Source: a virus
Virus record (IMG/VR): IMGVR_UViG_3300037808_000678
Coordinates: 1 to 21,852 of that record
Direction: 5' to 3' (one strand)
DNA length: 21,852 bases
Made by a program: the position numbers and the translations under genes. This document shows positions 13,245-21,387 of this stretch, piece after piece. Positions within the stretch are counted from its first letter, which is position 1. Each line of letters opens with the position of its first letter. The notes beneath the pieces are model-generated. The model was not told the DNA's origin. It did no database searches and saw only the letters and a program-made list of their open reading frames with translations.

Positions 13245-14315
13245 ATGAATAAACAGACGTTGCAAAGAATATTTGATCAGATTCAAAAGGAACATGATGA
13301 AATAGAAGATTTAGAATTTAATAGCAGGGTATTAATAGTAGATGGATTGAACACATTCATCCGAGCATTCAGTGCCGTACCAATGACTAACACCAATGGT
13401 GCTCATGTCGGGGGTATAGTTGGATTCTTGAGGTCTCTAGCATTCACAGTAAAAACATTAAATCCTACCCGACTGATAGTTACATTTGACGGTAAGGGTG
13501 GATCAGTGCGCAGGAGAAAATTATTTCCTGAATACAAAGGCAAACGGAAAATCTCCAAATTAAATAGGGGTGACGTGTATAGTACCGCTGAAGATGAACA
13601 CGAATCAATGATGATGCAATTACGCAAGACGATAGATTATCTGGGAACACTCCCATTGTCATTGGTAGTTATAGAGAATATTGAAGCGGACGATACAATG
13701 GCGTACATCGCGAAGCAGGTTTTGACCGATAGTAAAATCACATTTATGAGCACCGACAAAGATTTCTTGCAGTTGGTTAGTGACAGGATTTCAGTTTGGT
13801 CTCCTACCAAAAAAATATTATATACACCAGAGAGAATAAAGGAAGAATACCAAATTCCACCTAATAATTTCTTAGCATATAGAATCATGGAAGGTGACGT
13901 ATCGGATAATATTCCTGGGGTAGGTGGAGCAAAAATCAAAACAATTATAAAAAGATTTCCGGATATTCTGGATGAAAATGTAAATATGAAAATCGAAGAT
14001 TTAATACAGCATGCCAAGTCACAAGAGAACAAATTGAAAGTATATGAAAATGTGATAGACAATGAAAATATATTACATTTGAATTGGAAGCTGATGCAAT
14101 TGAATGAAGTGGACATTAGTAATGCTTCCAAATTCAAAATTCTATCCGCCATTGACGGTGAACATCAGCAACTGAATAAGCTAAAATTTGAGAAAAGATT
14201 TATCCAAGATCAATTGCAACAATCAATTCCAAATGTGGACACTTGGTTGAACCAATCATTTTTAACATTGGATAAATTTGCAAGAGAGCATAATGGGAAG
14301 AAACAAGAAGTATAA
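13245..14315 (+). CDS. rnh: 5'-3' exonuclease/RNase H of the FEN (T4 Rnh-like) family
   Basis: Start 13245 is chosen for AAAGGAAT just upstream; TTG 13215 and ATG 13221 in the same frame lack a ribosome site. The 356-residue protein shows the PIN/FEN nuclease motifs: IVDGLNTFIRAF (Asp33), VTFDGKGGSVRRRKLFPEYK (Asp82 and the basic gateway), IEADDTMAYIA (Glu147, Asp149, Asp150), MSTDKDFLQL (Asp171, Asp173) and the helix-hairpin-helix GDVSDNIPGVGG (Asp218, Asp221). It should remove RNA primers and flaps from lagging-strand fragments. All acidic ligands are present. It lies between the recombinase and the helicase, as part of the replication module, and its end overlaps the next small gene by 23 bases. 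Confidence 0.88.
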   Translation: MNKQTLQRIFDQIQKEHDEIEDLEFNSRVLIVDGLNTFIRAFSAVPMTNTNGAHVGGIVGFLRSLAFTVKTLNPTRLIVTFDGKGGSVRRRKLFPEYKGKRKISKLNRGDVYSTAEDEHESMMMQLRKTIDYLGTLPLSLVVIENIEADDTMAYIAKQVLTDSKITFMSTDKDFLQLVSDRISVWSPTKKILYTPERIKEEYQIPPNNFLAYRIMEGDVSDNIPGVGGAKIKTIIKRFPDILDENVNMKIEDLIQHAKSQENKLKVYENVIDNENILHLNWKLMQLNEVDISNASKFKILSAIDGEHQQLNKLKFEKRFIQDQLQQSIPNVDTWLNQSFLTLDKFAREHNGKKQEV

Positions 14316-14472
14316 TACCGTAGAAGAACGCAAAGAGGCCCAAAAGAAATGGCAGGCCGATCATTATGAACGCAATAAAAAAGAAATATTGAAAAAGGCT
14401 AGAGAGCGTTATCGCGCTAAAAAAATAGAAAAGGCCAAACGTGACCGAATGAAAAAATTATACGATGAGTAA
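14293..14472 (+). CDS. Small, very basic hypothetical protein
   Basis: ATG 14293 lies within the 3' end of the exonuclease gene; AAGAGAG upstream may serve as ribosome site. The 59-residue product is rich in Lys/Arg/Glu and helical throughout (TVEERKEAQKKWQADHYERN then KKARERYRAKK). Similar 'K-K-W-x-x-x-H-x-E' charged helices occur in phage DNA-binding and homing-nuclease-associated proteins; I cannot name the family. It may be a short nucleic-acid-binding helix. The 107-base gap that follows (14473-14579) has no clear gene. Confidence 0.6.
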   Translation: MGRNKKYNTVEERKEAQKKWQADHYERNKKEILKKARERYRAKKIEKAKRDRMKKLYDE

Positions 14473-14579
14473 AAAATAAATGAATATAATTGAAAATATA
14501 TCAGCGTTTTTTGCCATATATACGATATCTATATACACGGAAAAGAACATAGGTCACGGGATTAAAGGAACAAATTTTT

Positions 14580-15971
14580 ATGTCAGATGAGCAATCAAAA
14601 TTCACAGGTTATGGGTCTTCATTTCAGACAAAAGTAATATCTTCATTACTAGCTGATACGAAGTATTCTCAAACAATTGGAGATATATTAGAACCAGTCA
14701 TGTTTGATAGTGAGGCCAATCAATGGCTAGTGGACATAATAAAAGAATATTATGTTGAGTACAAAACAAATCCAACTCTGGATGTATTAAAAATCAAAAT
14801 AAACGATATACAGAACGATATACTACAGGCATCGGTCATTGTTAAATTAAAAGAAGCGTGGCAACAAATGGAATCCACGGACTTGGAATTTATCAAAGAG
14901 GAGTCCTTAGAATTTTGCAAAAACCAAATCCTAAAAAATGCGATTATAAAATCGGTTGACCTATTACAGAATAAAGAATACGATTCGATTAAGGGGTTAA
15001 TTGATGGTGCCCTTAAAGCTGGATCAGAACGAGATATAGGCCATGATTATATTGTGGGCTTGGAGGAACGATTGACAAAAAGCGTTAGAGATACGGTAGA
15101 AACCCCTTGGGATTCTATCACAGAATTAATGGACGGGGGAGCTGGAGCTGGAGAATTGATAGTTGTGGTTGCACCGGCTGGAATTGGAAAAACTTGGGTG
15201 CTACAAACCGTAGCCGCTCATGGTGTAAAAAAGGGTTTAACAGTAGTACATTATACACTGGAATTAAACCAAAATTATGTTGGGTTGAGATATGATACTA
15301 TCATTAGTGGAATACCAACCGCAAACATTAAATATCATCAAGATGAAGTGAAAGCTGTAATTGATGCATTACCGGGAAAAATGATAATCAAATACTGGCC
15401 GACAAGATCGGCATCGGTACAAACGATTGCGGCACACTTGAAACAAATGGAAATTCAGAATATTATACCAGATTTGGTTGTAGTTGATTATGCTGATATT
15501 TTAAGAGACGCGTCGGGTGCTACAGAAAAAAGATTTCAACTTGGTAATATCTATGAAGATTTGAGGGGCATGGCTGGGGAATTCAATATTCCAGTATGGA
15601 CTGCATCTCAAGCTAATCGTAGTGCACTGGAAGAAGAAATAATTGATGCGTCTAAAGTCGCTGAAGATTATTCAAAAGTAATGACAGCAGATTTTGTAAT
15701 GTCTATTAGCAGGCAGGTGTCTGATAAGATTGCAAATACGGCTAGGTGTCATGTGATTAAAAATAGATTTGGTCAGGATGGAATAACCCTGCCAATGAAT
15801 ATGAACACGAATGTAGGAAAAATAGAAATCTTTGAAGGTCAGAGTTTTGGCGGTAAAGAGCAACAGAAAAAAATGAATAACGGGGATGAATATGTCCGTA
15901 AGGAATTGAAAAATAGATACAAAGATTTAATGAATGATGATGGAGAGAAAAAATTGGATGGGTACGAGTAG
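14580..15971 (+). CDS. 41: gp41-like replicative DNA helicase (DnaB family)
   Basis: The 463-residue product matches T4 gp41 in size and layout. An N-terminal helical collar domain (1-160) starts with a FQTKVISSLLADTKY segment. The RecA-type motor follows: PWDSITELMDGGAGAGELIV, Walker A APAGIGKT (198-205), HYTLELNQNYVGLRYD, Walker B LVVVDYADIL (299-308), and VWTASQANRSALEE, the sensor strand. It ends in an acidic, lysine-mixed tail. In the cell it unwinds DNA 5' to 3' at the fork as a hexamer and recruits the primase. No primase gene is visible in the window. The ribosome site is weak (AAAGGAAC at 14564-14571, about 8 bases upstream). It uses only TGG for Trp and ends in TAG. Confidence 0.9.
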   Translation: MSDEQSKFTGYGSSFQTKVISSLLADTKYSQTIGDILEPVMFDSEANQWLVDIIKEYYVEYKTNPTLDVLKIKINDIQNDILQASVIVKLKEAWQQMESTDLEFIKEESLEFCKNQILKNAIIKSVDLLQNKEYDSIKGLIDGALKAGSERDIGHDYIVGLEERLTKSVRDTVETPWDSITELMDGGAGAGELIVVVAPAGIGKTWVLQTVAAHGVKKGLTVVHYTLELNQNYVGLRYDTIISGIPTANIKYHQDEVKAVIDALPGKMIIKYWPTRSASVQTIAAHLKQMEIQNIIPDLVVVDYADILRDASGATEKRFQLGNIYEDLRGMAGEFNIPVWTASQANRSALEEEIIDASKVAEDYSKVMTADFVMSISRQVSDKIANTARCHVIKNRFGQDGITLPMNMNTNVGKIEIFEGQSFGGKEQQKKMNNGDEYVRKELKNRYKDLMNDDGEKKLDGYE

Positions 15972-15981
15972 GAGAAAATAA

Positions 15982-18900
15982 ATGATAAATTTTAAATTAT
16001 CGGATAAATTTATAGATGGGTTTAAGAGAAAACGGGCACCCTTTGGGTTTAACGGTCTCGGGGCATTGGTGTATATGAGGACATATTCACGCATTAAAGA
16101 GGATGGTTCAAACGAACAATGGTGGGAAACTGTCCAGCGTGTAGTTGAAGGTACATATAGTATGCAGAAGAAATCCATAGAAAATGACGGTCTGGGATGG
16201 AATGCATGGCAAGCACAGCGATCGGCACAAGAAATGTACGAGCGTATATTTGAAATGAAATTTTTACCACCCGGACGTGGATTGTGGGCAATGGGTACTC
16301 CCATCACCGAAGAAAAGGGATTGTATGCCGCACTTAATAATTGTGCGTTTGTATCTACTGAAAATCTTAAGGATGATTTGGCCAAGCCATTTACATTTCT
16401 TATGGATGCGTCGATGCTGGGCGTTGGCGTTGGATTTGATACAAAGGGAGCTGGGGCACTTATTGTCAAAGGTCCCAATATGACTAGACCAGTTGAAATA
16501 TACCAAGTTCCAGATTCTCGTGAAGGTTGGGTAGAGGCAATGAAACTTGTAATCGAAAGCTACTTTCAAGGAACATCTGTGATGGAATTTGATTATTCAT
16601 TAATCAGGGGTGAGGGAGAACCAATCAAAGGATTTGGTGGAACGTCTAGTGGGTATAAACCATTGGAAGATGCCATTGAACGTGTGAGGGATACATTGCA
16701 AGATAATATCGGTGCCCCAATTACAATCACAACTATTGTGGACATTATGAACCATATTGGCAAATGTGTGGTTGCTGGAAACGTAAGGCGTACAGCTGAA
16801 ATCGTATTCGGTGATCCCAATGATACCGAGTATCTTGACCTTAAAAATTATGAGGTAAACCCACAACGTGAAGAATTTGGATGGACTTCTAATAATTCAA
16901 TCTTTGCCGAACTGGGCATGGATTATACGGAAGCGTGCGAACGTGTGGTTAAAAATGGAGAACCTGGATTTGCATGGTTAGAAAATATGCAGGGGTATTC
17001 CAGAATGAAAAATGGCAAAGATAATATTGATCATAAGGTAAAGGGTGGCAATCCTTGTGTTGTCGGAGATACTTTAATTGCGGTGGCGGATGGTAGAAAC
17101 GCCATCCCTATTAAAGATTTGGTAAATACGATATATCCAGTTTATTCAGTTAATGATGATGGGAAAGTAATAATAAGTCAGTCAATTAAAACTTGGAAAA
17201 CACAAGAAAATGCTGAAATATGGAAATTAATTTTAGACGATGGTTCTACTTTATTGGCAACTCCCAATCATAAAATTATGTTAAGGTCTGGCGTGTATAA
17301 AGAACTTAAAGATTTGCAAGAAGGGGATTCGATATTTCCATTTAATAGTTTTAATAGAGGTTATAGAAATATAAGTGGAACGGGTAAAAAGGCGAGTGGA
17401 ATAAGGCAATACAGACTTATCACGGAAAATAAAATTGGATATATGCCTGACGCTAAAAAGTATGCTATTCATCATGTGGATTTTGATAAAACAAACGATG
17501 AATGGGATAATTTGGATATTATTACACAATCTGAGCATAGTAGTTTGCATAGATTAATTGACAATCCAATGCACAATCCGGAATGTGTAGAAAAGATGAA
17601 AAATACAAGGGAAGAAAGAGGATATAATTTATCGGAAAATAATCCAATGTATGGCAAATATCATAAAAAATCCACATTAAAATCCATAGGTGAGAAATCG
17701 AAGGAAAATTGGGAAAATCAAAAAGATTTCATGACAGAATCTATTAAAAATGGAATGACCGCCGAAGTTAGAAATCATATATCCGATAAAATGAAAGAAA
17801 AAACAATTTGGGTTGATTGGAAATGCCCAGTTTGTAATAAACAAAAAACATTAACCGAACATCAAGCTTCTACTAGAAAAACCTGTAGTTACTCCTGTTC
17901 CAATGTTAAGCGGGGAATGGAAAATAGGGGCATTTGGAATCATAAAGTATTGTCCATTGAATTTTATGGACATGAAGATGTTTATGATATGACAGTTGAA
18001 AATACCCATAATTTTGGAATAATAACGTCAAATGTTGACGATAAATATATGGAATCGTCTGGAATATTTATTCATAATTGCTTAGAACAATCGCTCGAAT
18101 CATATGAATTGTGTTGTCTTGTAGAAACATTCCCCAATAATCATACGTCAAAAGAAGATTATCTACGGACATTGAAATATGCATATCTCTATGCAAAAAC
18201 GGTCACACTTGGGAAAACTCATTGGCCTGATACAAATAGAGTCATGCTCAGGAATCGTAGAATTGGAACATCTGTATCTGGTATTGCACAGTTTATCACA
18301 AATAGGGGCTTGGGGGTACTTAGGGAATGGTTAGAAGATGGGTATGTTGAAATTAAAAAGTGGGACACAATGTATTCAGATTGGTTATGCATCAATAAGA
18401 GTATAAAAATTACAAGTGTCAAACCGAGTGGCACGGTGTCATTATTAGCTGGATCAACTCCCGGATTACATTATCCAGAGAGCCGATTTTACATCAGGCG
18501 TGTTAGATTATCTAAGAATAGTAAACTGATAAAACCACTTGAAGCCGCTGGTTATAAGATCGAACCCGCATATGGTAGTGAAGAAAGCACAGTAGTATTG
18601 GAAATTCCAATCGATGAGGGAGACGGAATTAGGACAAAGCAGGACTTAACTATGTGGGAGCAGTTGGCTCTAGCGGCGTTTATGCAACGGCATTGGGCGG
18701 ACAATGCTGTTAGTTGTACGATCACGTTTGATCCTGAAACTGAAGGTCCTCAATTAAAACACGCGTTAAACTATTACCAATATCAATTGAAAGGTATATC
18801 ATTCTTGCCTAAGGTTGAAAAAGGTGCATATAGACAAATGCCATACGAAGAAATTACTGAAGAGAAATATGATGAAATCCTATCTGGATTGAAATATTTG

Positions 18901-19014
18901 AGTTTTTTACATGTTGACGGTGAAATGGCAAATCCAGACAAATACTGTGGAACTGACGTATGCGAGATCGATGCCGAGTGGGCACAAATTGAAGAAGAAC
19001 AAAAGGAAAAATAA
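15982..19014 (+). CDS. nrdJ: Adenosylcobalamin-dependent ribonucleotide reductase (class II, RTPR-type) with intein
   Basis: The frame encodes 1010 residues; removing the 341-residue intein leaves 669, near the size of monomeric RTPR (about 740 in Lactobacillus). Motifs in order: KEDGSNEQWWETVQRVVEGT, FLPPGRGLWAMGT, ALNNCAFVST (redox Cys121), MDASMLGVGVGFDTKGAG, CVVAGNVRRTAEIVFGD, then GGNP before the intein. After it come CLEQSLESYELCCLVE, LYAKTVTLGKTHWP, SVKPSGTVSLLAGSTPG, WADNAVSCT and the C-terminal CGTDVC shuttle pair. The first C-extein residue (Cys700) equals the thiyl-radical cysteine (Lactobacillus Cys408), Glu702 equals Glu410, and Cys711 pairs with Cys121. It makes dNTP building blocks in an oxygen-independent, B12-dependent way. 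GGAG at 15971-15974 precedes the start. Confidence 0.92.
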   Translation: MINFKLSDKFIDGFKRKRAPFGFNGLGALVYMRTYSRIKEDGSNEQWWETVQRVVEGTYSMQKKSIENDGLGWNAWQAQRSAQEMYERIFEMKFLPPGRGLWAMGTPITEEKGLYAALNNCAFVSTENLKDDLAKPFTFLMDASMLGVGVGFDTKGAGALIVKGPNMTRPVEIYQVPDSREGWVEAMKLVIESYFQGTSVMEFDYSLIRGEGEPIKGFGGTSSGYKPLEDAIERVRDTLQDNIGAPITITTIVDIMNHIGKCVVAGNVRRTAEIVFGDPNDTEYLDLKNYEVNPQREEFGWTSNNSIFAELGMDYTEACERVVKNGEPGFAWLENMQGYSRMKNGKDNIDHKVKGGNPCVVGDTLIAVADGRNAIPIKDLVNTIYPVYSVNDDGKVIISQSIKTWKTQENAEIWKLILDDGSTLLATPNHKIMLRSGVYKELKDLQEGDSIFPFNSFNRGYRNISGTGKKASGIRQYRLITENKIGYMPDAKKYAIHHVDFDKTNDEWDNLDIITQSEHSSLHRLIDNPMHNPECVEKMKNTREERGYNLSENNPMYGKYHKKSTLKSIGEKSKENWENQKDFMTESIKNGMTAEVRNHISDKMKEKTIWVDWKCPVCNKQKTLTEHQASTRKTCSYSCSNVKRGMENRGIWNHKVLSIEFYGHEDVYDMTVENTHNFGIITSNVDDKYMESSGIFIHNCLEQSLESYELCCLVETFPNNHTSKEDYLRTLKYAYLYAKTVTLGKTHWPDTNRVMLRNRRIGTSVSGIAQFITNRGLGVLREWLEDGYVEIKKWDTMYSDWLCINKSIKITSVKPSGTVSLLAGSTPGLHYPESRFYIRRVRLSKNSKLIKPLEAAGYKIEPAYGSEESTVVLEIPIDEGDGIRTKQDLTMWEQLALAAFMQRHWADNAVSCTITFDPETEGPQLKHALNYYQYQLKGISFLPKVEKGAYRQMPYEEITEEKYDEILSGLKYLSFLHVDGEMANPDKYCGTDVCEIDAEWAQIEEEQKEK
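17056..18078 (+). other. Intein with HNH/NUMOD3 homing endonuclease in the RNR gene
   Basis: The 341-residue insertion starts at Cys359 (CVVGDTLIAVADG, block A) and ends with GIFIHN before Cys700 (block G). Block B is seen as LLATPNHKIMLRSGVYKEL (T-P-N-H), and block F as DVYDMTVENTHNFGI. Between them lies an HNH nuclease (KKYAIHHVDFDKTNDEWDNL then ITQSEHSSLHR), NUMOD3-like repeats (NPMYGKYHKKSTLKSIGEK) and a zinc pair (CPVC with CSYSC). All splice residues (Cys1, TxxH, Asn, Cys+1) are present, so it should be active as a class 1 intein and homing element. Confidence 0.93.
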
Positions 19015-19015
19015 T

Positions 19016-19195
19016 ATGAAAAGAATTACAATGAAAATCGAAGAACTAATCCATAATGGTAAAAGTCCATTGCCACTTGAAACCATCCCCAACAATATGG
19101 GAATAAATCTGTGCTCGGTTGATTCGATTAGTTGGGAACGCCAAAATGATGGTCAATTGAAAAATTTAACCATTAATTTTAAGCCGGAAAATTAA
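19016..19195 (+). CDS. Small hypothetical protein
   Basis: ATG 19016 follows the RNR stop by one base, with AAGGAAAAATA upstream. The 59-residue product begins MKRITMKIEELIHNG and contains IPNNMGINLCSVDSISWERQ and a beta strand end (LKNLTINFKPEN). It might sit between RNR and dUTPase as a small metabolic or anti-host protein; nothing in the sequence decides. An in-frame start further upstream at 18911 would lie inside the RNR gene and is not used. Confidence 0.65.
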   Translation: MKRITMKIEELIHNGKSPLPLETIPNNMGINLCSVDSISWERQNDGQLKNLTINFKPEN

Positions 19196-19196
19196 T

Positions 19197-19652
19197 ATGT
19201 ACACATTAAGAATAAAACCACTACGAGATGATGTAGCAGAACTATATAAAAATCATACCCATTATCACCAAGGAGATTCTGGGTTGGATTTATTCTGCCC
19301 CGATGATGTAATGATCCCAGCTGGAACTTTGGGTAGGCAAATAAAAATGGGAATTGCCTGTGAAATGTTTTATGGTATGAATGAAGCGGTATCATTTAAC
19401 ATTTATCCACGATCGAGCATTTCAAAAACACCACTCCGATTATCAAATTCAATCGGATTAGTAGATGCTGGGTATCGTGGTGAAATTATGGCACTATTTG
19501 ATAACCACAGTGATCGTGATTATCTAATTTCTGCGGGAGACAGGTTATTACAGATTGTGGCTCCAACGCTCCAATCATTTTATATGTCGATAGTAAACGA
19601 GTTATCAGATTCAGATCGTGGAACTGGTGGGATCGGCAGTACAGGCAAATAA
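19197..19652 (+). CDS. dut: dUTPase (trimeric Dut family)
   Basis: The 151-residue protein has all five dUTPase motifs: DSGLDLF (27-33), PRSSIS (71-76), SNSIGLVDAGYRGEI (83-97, with the catalytic Asp90), GDRLLQIVAP (114-123) and RGTGGIGSTG (141-150, the phosphate-binding arm). It hydrolyses dUTP to dUMP and pyrophosphate, keeping uracil out of phage DNA and feeding dTMP synthesis. It starts 1 base after the previous stop, so it belongs to the same nucleotide-supply operon as the RNR. The protein is intact and of normal length. The gap after it (19653-19888) holds two tRNA-like genes. Confidence 0.95.
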   Translation: MYTLRIKPLRDDVAELYKNHTHYHQGDSGLDLFCPDDVMIPAGTLGRQIKMGIACEMFYGMNEAVSFNIYPRSSISKTPLRLSNSIGLVDAGYRGEIMALFDNHSDRDYLISAGDRLLQIVAPTLQSFYMSIVNELSDSDRGTGGIGSTGK

Positions 19653-19708
19653 ATGATGATTTTGAAAAATAAATCGGGTCTTTGGGAGATTTAATACTAT
19701 TTATATAT

Positions 19709-19780
19709 GCGGCTGAGGTGTAACAGGATTGCATGTCAGCTTTCCAGCTGAAGGAGTTGGTTCAAGACCTTCCAGCCGCT
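19709..19780 (+). tRNA. Degenerate tRNA-Gly(UCC)-like gene
   Basis: Acceptor stem GCGGCTG/CAGCCGC is perfect over 7 bp with U73. The D arm GTGT/GCAT has two G-U pairs and a D loop with GG. The anticodon stem TCAGC/GCTGA is perfect but the loop is TTTCCA, only six bases; TCC preceded by T and followed by A fits Gly. The T arm (GTTGG, TTCAAGA, CCTTC) has two T-T mismatches. It resembles phage tRNA-Gly(UCC) with one lost loop base, so it may be a pseudogene or a tRNA with altered decoding. No CCA is encoded. Confidence 0.6.
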
Positions 19781-19791
19781 CTAAATAAAAT

Positions 19792-19863
19792 GCGATTGAA
19801 GTGTAACAGGTAGCACGCTGGTATTCCATATCAGAGGAGTGGGTTCGAGACCTACCAATCGCT
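19792..19863 (+). tRNA. tRNA-Gly(UCC)
   Basis: A 72-base cloverleaf: acceptor GCGATTG/CAATCGC, D stem GTGT/GCAC with loop AACAGGTA, anticodon stem CTGGT/ATCAG with loop ATTCCAT (U33, anticodon UCC, A37), four-base variable loop, and T arm GTGGG-TTCGAGA-CCTAC. Discriminator U73 is the glycine identity base. It reads GGA, a common codon in this AT-rich window. CCA is not encoded. Confidence 0.8.
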
Positions 19864-19888
19864 CTTTTAATGCAAAGGAAAATAGGTT

Positions 19889-21046
19889 ATGACATTTTCA
19901 AACAAGTTTTTTGATATCAAGCCATTTGATATTGAAGAAGAGAAACAAAATTTAATAAACAACTTGGATTTTTTACATTCTATGACAGTAGAAGAACAAA
20001 CGCTATACAAAAAATGGCAGGAGTTCAATAAGAATGAGTATAAAATCAGAGAAAAAGCACATCTGTTTGATGTGTTTGAAAAAAGGTTATGGGCACCAAC
20101 GGACATTAATGACGTTGAATTGACTGTAAAGGAAATTGAAGCTCTCGAACCGATAGTAGAATATGCTGGAAGTGATGAAGCTTCAGATTGGTCATTGTAC
20201 AGGATGTTAATTCACACAATGGATTGGTCAGCTAATCCGGGTAGAAATATGAAATTCTATGTAAAGGATGCTGTCACTCGGAAAGTGTTAGGACTAATAT
20301 CAATGGGCTCTGATGTCACCAGTATTAAGGTCAGGGATGATTATATTGGTTGGACAAAAGATAATAAATTCGTAGAACACAAGTTGAATAACACAGCTAT
20401 AGCCAGTACAATTGTATCGGTTCAACCGCTGGGGTATAATATGCTTGGTGGGAAATTGATAGCCACATTGGCAACGGTATCAACTATCAGGGATAAGTGG
20501 TTTGAAGTATACGGTGATGTATTGGCCGGAGTTACTACCACATCATTGTACGGAATTCATTCACAATATAATGGCATTCCCCATTGGAAAACGATGGGTG
20601 AATCAGCTGGTAAGATCAGAATCAAGCCAGACGATTCGGAATATATGAAATGGAACAAATGGCTCAAAGAGAATCATCCAGAGCAATATGAAAAGGCTAT
20701 CACTGGAACGGGTCCCAAGCAGAATGTGTTAAACAAAGTATTCAGTCATTTGAAGATCAGGGGTTATGAGCATGGATTTCATAGGGGTGTATATTTTGCA
20801 TCAATATATGATAATACAATACCATTCTTGAAGAATGAAATCGAAGAATCAGAGTTGAAAATGAAGCTTAAATACGAACAGGATTATGAATATATCAATC
20901 GTTGGTGGAAAAAGAAAGCCATAAGACGATATAGAAATGTGGTTGAACAGGGTAGAGTCAAACCCGAAAAATTATTTTATGGTGATATCGTAGGGGTAAC
21001 TTGGGATGAATGTAAAGAAATGTATTTAAAAGAAGTGGGAAGATAA
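19889..21046 (+). CDS. DUF4338/DruA-like protein
   Basis: The 385-residue protein has an N-terminal helical part (1-115), then a domain that fits DUF4338, the family of Druantia protein DruA. Visible pieces are KVLGLISMGSDV (132-143), VRDDYIGWT (148-156), a LNN segment (166-168), QPLGYNMLGGKLIATLA (179-195), a W-x-x-x-Y-G-D stretch (204-210), GVTTTSLYGIHSQYNGIPHW (214-233) and GESAGK (237-242). In the recalled family pattern, D-x-W/Y-I-G-W is followed by N-x, L-L-G-G-K-L, Y-G, a T-T-S segment, Y-N and a Gly-rich end. A C-terminal extension is basic and helical. The function of phage copies is unknown; they could modify DNA or a host component. It sits after the tRNAs and before the DNA polymerase, separate from the nucleotide genes. 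Confidence 0.72.
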   Translation: MTFSNKFFDIKPFDIEEEKQNLINNLDFLHSMTVEEQTLYKKWQEFNKNEYKIREKAHLFDVFEKRLWAPTDINDVELTVKEIEALEPIVEYAGSDEASDWSLYRMLIHTMDWSANPGRNMKFYVKDAVTRKVLGLISMGSDVTSIKVRDDYIGWTKDNKFVEHKLNNTAIASTIVSVQPLGYNMLGGKLIATLATVSTIRDKWFEVYGDVLAGVTTTSLYGIHSQYNGIPHWKTMGESAGKIRIKPDDSEYMKWNKWLKENHPEQYEKAITGTGPKQNVLNKVFSHLKIRGYEHGFHRGVYFASIYDNTIPFLKNEIEESELKMKLKYEQDYEYINRWWKKKAIRRYRNVVEQGRVKPEKLFYGDIVGVTWDECKEMYLKEVGR

Positions 21047-21048
21047 GA

Positions 21049-21387
21049 ATGGATAAATTAGAACAAGCCGCAAAGGAAATATACGAATCGGCACATTGGA
21101 TAACCAATGACATTGATTTGCCAGAACAAATTAGGTTGTGGGAACAGTTGCGTGATGCACTTGGATTAACACCCCCACCAAAAACGGTTGAAATTTTAAC
21201 CGAAGATGTTGATCTTGATACACATATAGTTGGCAGGGGTCGGGTCATCATGGTAGATATCAATAAATATCCAGTAAAATCTGGTCAGGTTATCATGTAT
21301 GATACCAATTTTTTCAAAATAAATGCGATTGAATGTCGTGTTGGTGATCCAAATGTAGGTCTTATAATTACAGGGATATCTAAGTAG
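21049..21387 (+). CDS. Hypothetical protein
   Basis: ATG 21049 follows the DUF4338 stop by two bases and the TAG (21385-21387) abuts the polymerase ATG. The 112-residue product has an N-terminal helical half (LEQAAKEIYESAHWITNDID, then a LWEQLRDAL segment) and a beta-rich C-terminal half (GRGRVIMVDINKYP, then KSGQVIMYDTNFF). The first half looks like a small helix-turn-helix-type or scaffold module, but no family is recognised. Coupled translation with the polymerase gene suggests a replication-linked role; that is inference. Confidence 0.68.
   Translation: MDKLEQAAKEIYESAHWITNDIDLPEQIRLWEQLRDALGLTPPPKTVEILTEDVDLDTHIVGRGRVIMVDINKYPVKSGQVIMYDTNFFKINAIECRVGDPNVGLIITGISK

Noticed and set aside
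14480-14588. Open frame of 36 codons between the basic small gene and the helicase
   Set aside because: It has no ribosome site, overlaps the helicase start in another frame and ends at TGA; composition looks like AT-rich spacer.
2352-19734. Long open frames on the - strand (for example 2993-3526, 13637-14152, 15927-16478)
   Set aside because: They lie antisense within well-supported genes, are hydrophobic shadows of those codons, and have no convincing start sites or family likeness.
19709-19863. One of the two tRNAs as the UGA-decoding tRNA-Trp
   Set aside because: Neither loop contains UCA, and both have U73 where Trp tRNAs have G73.
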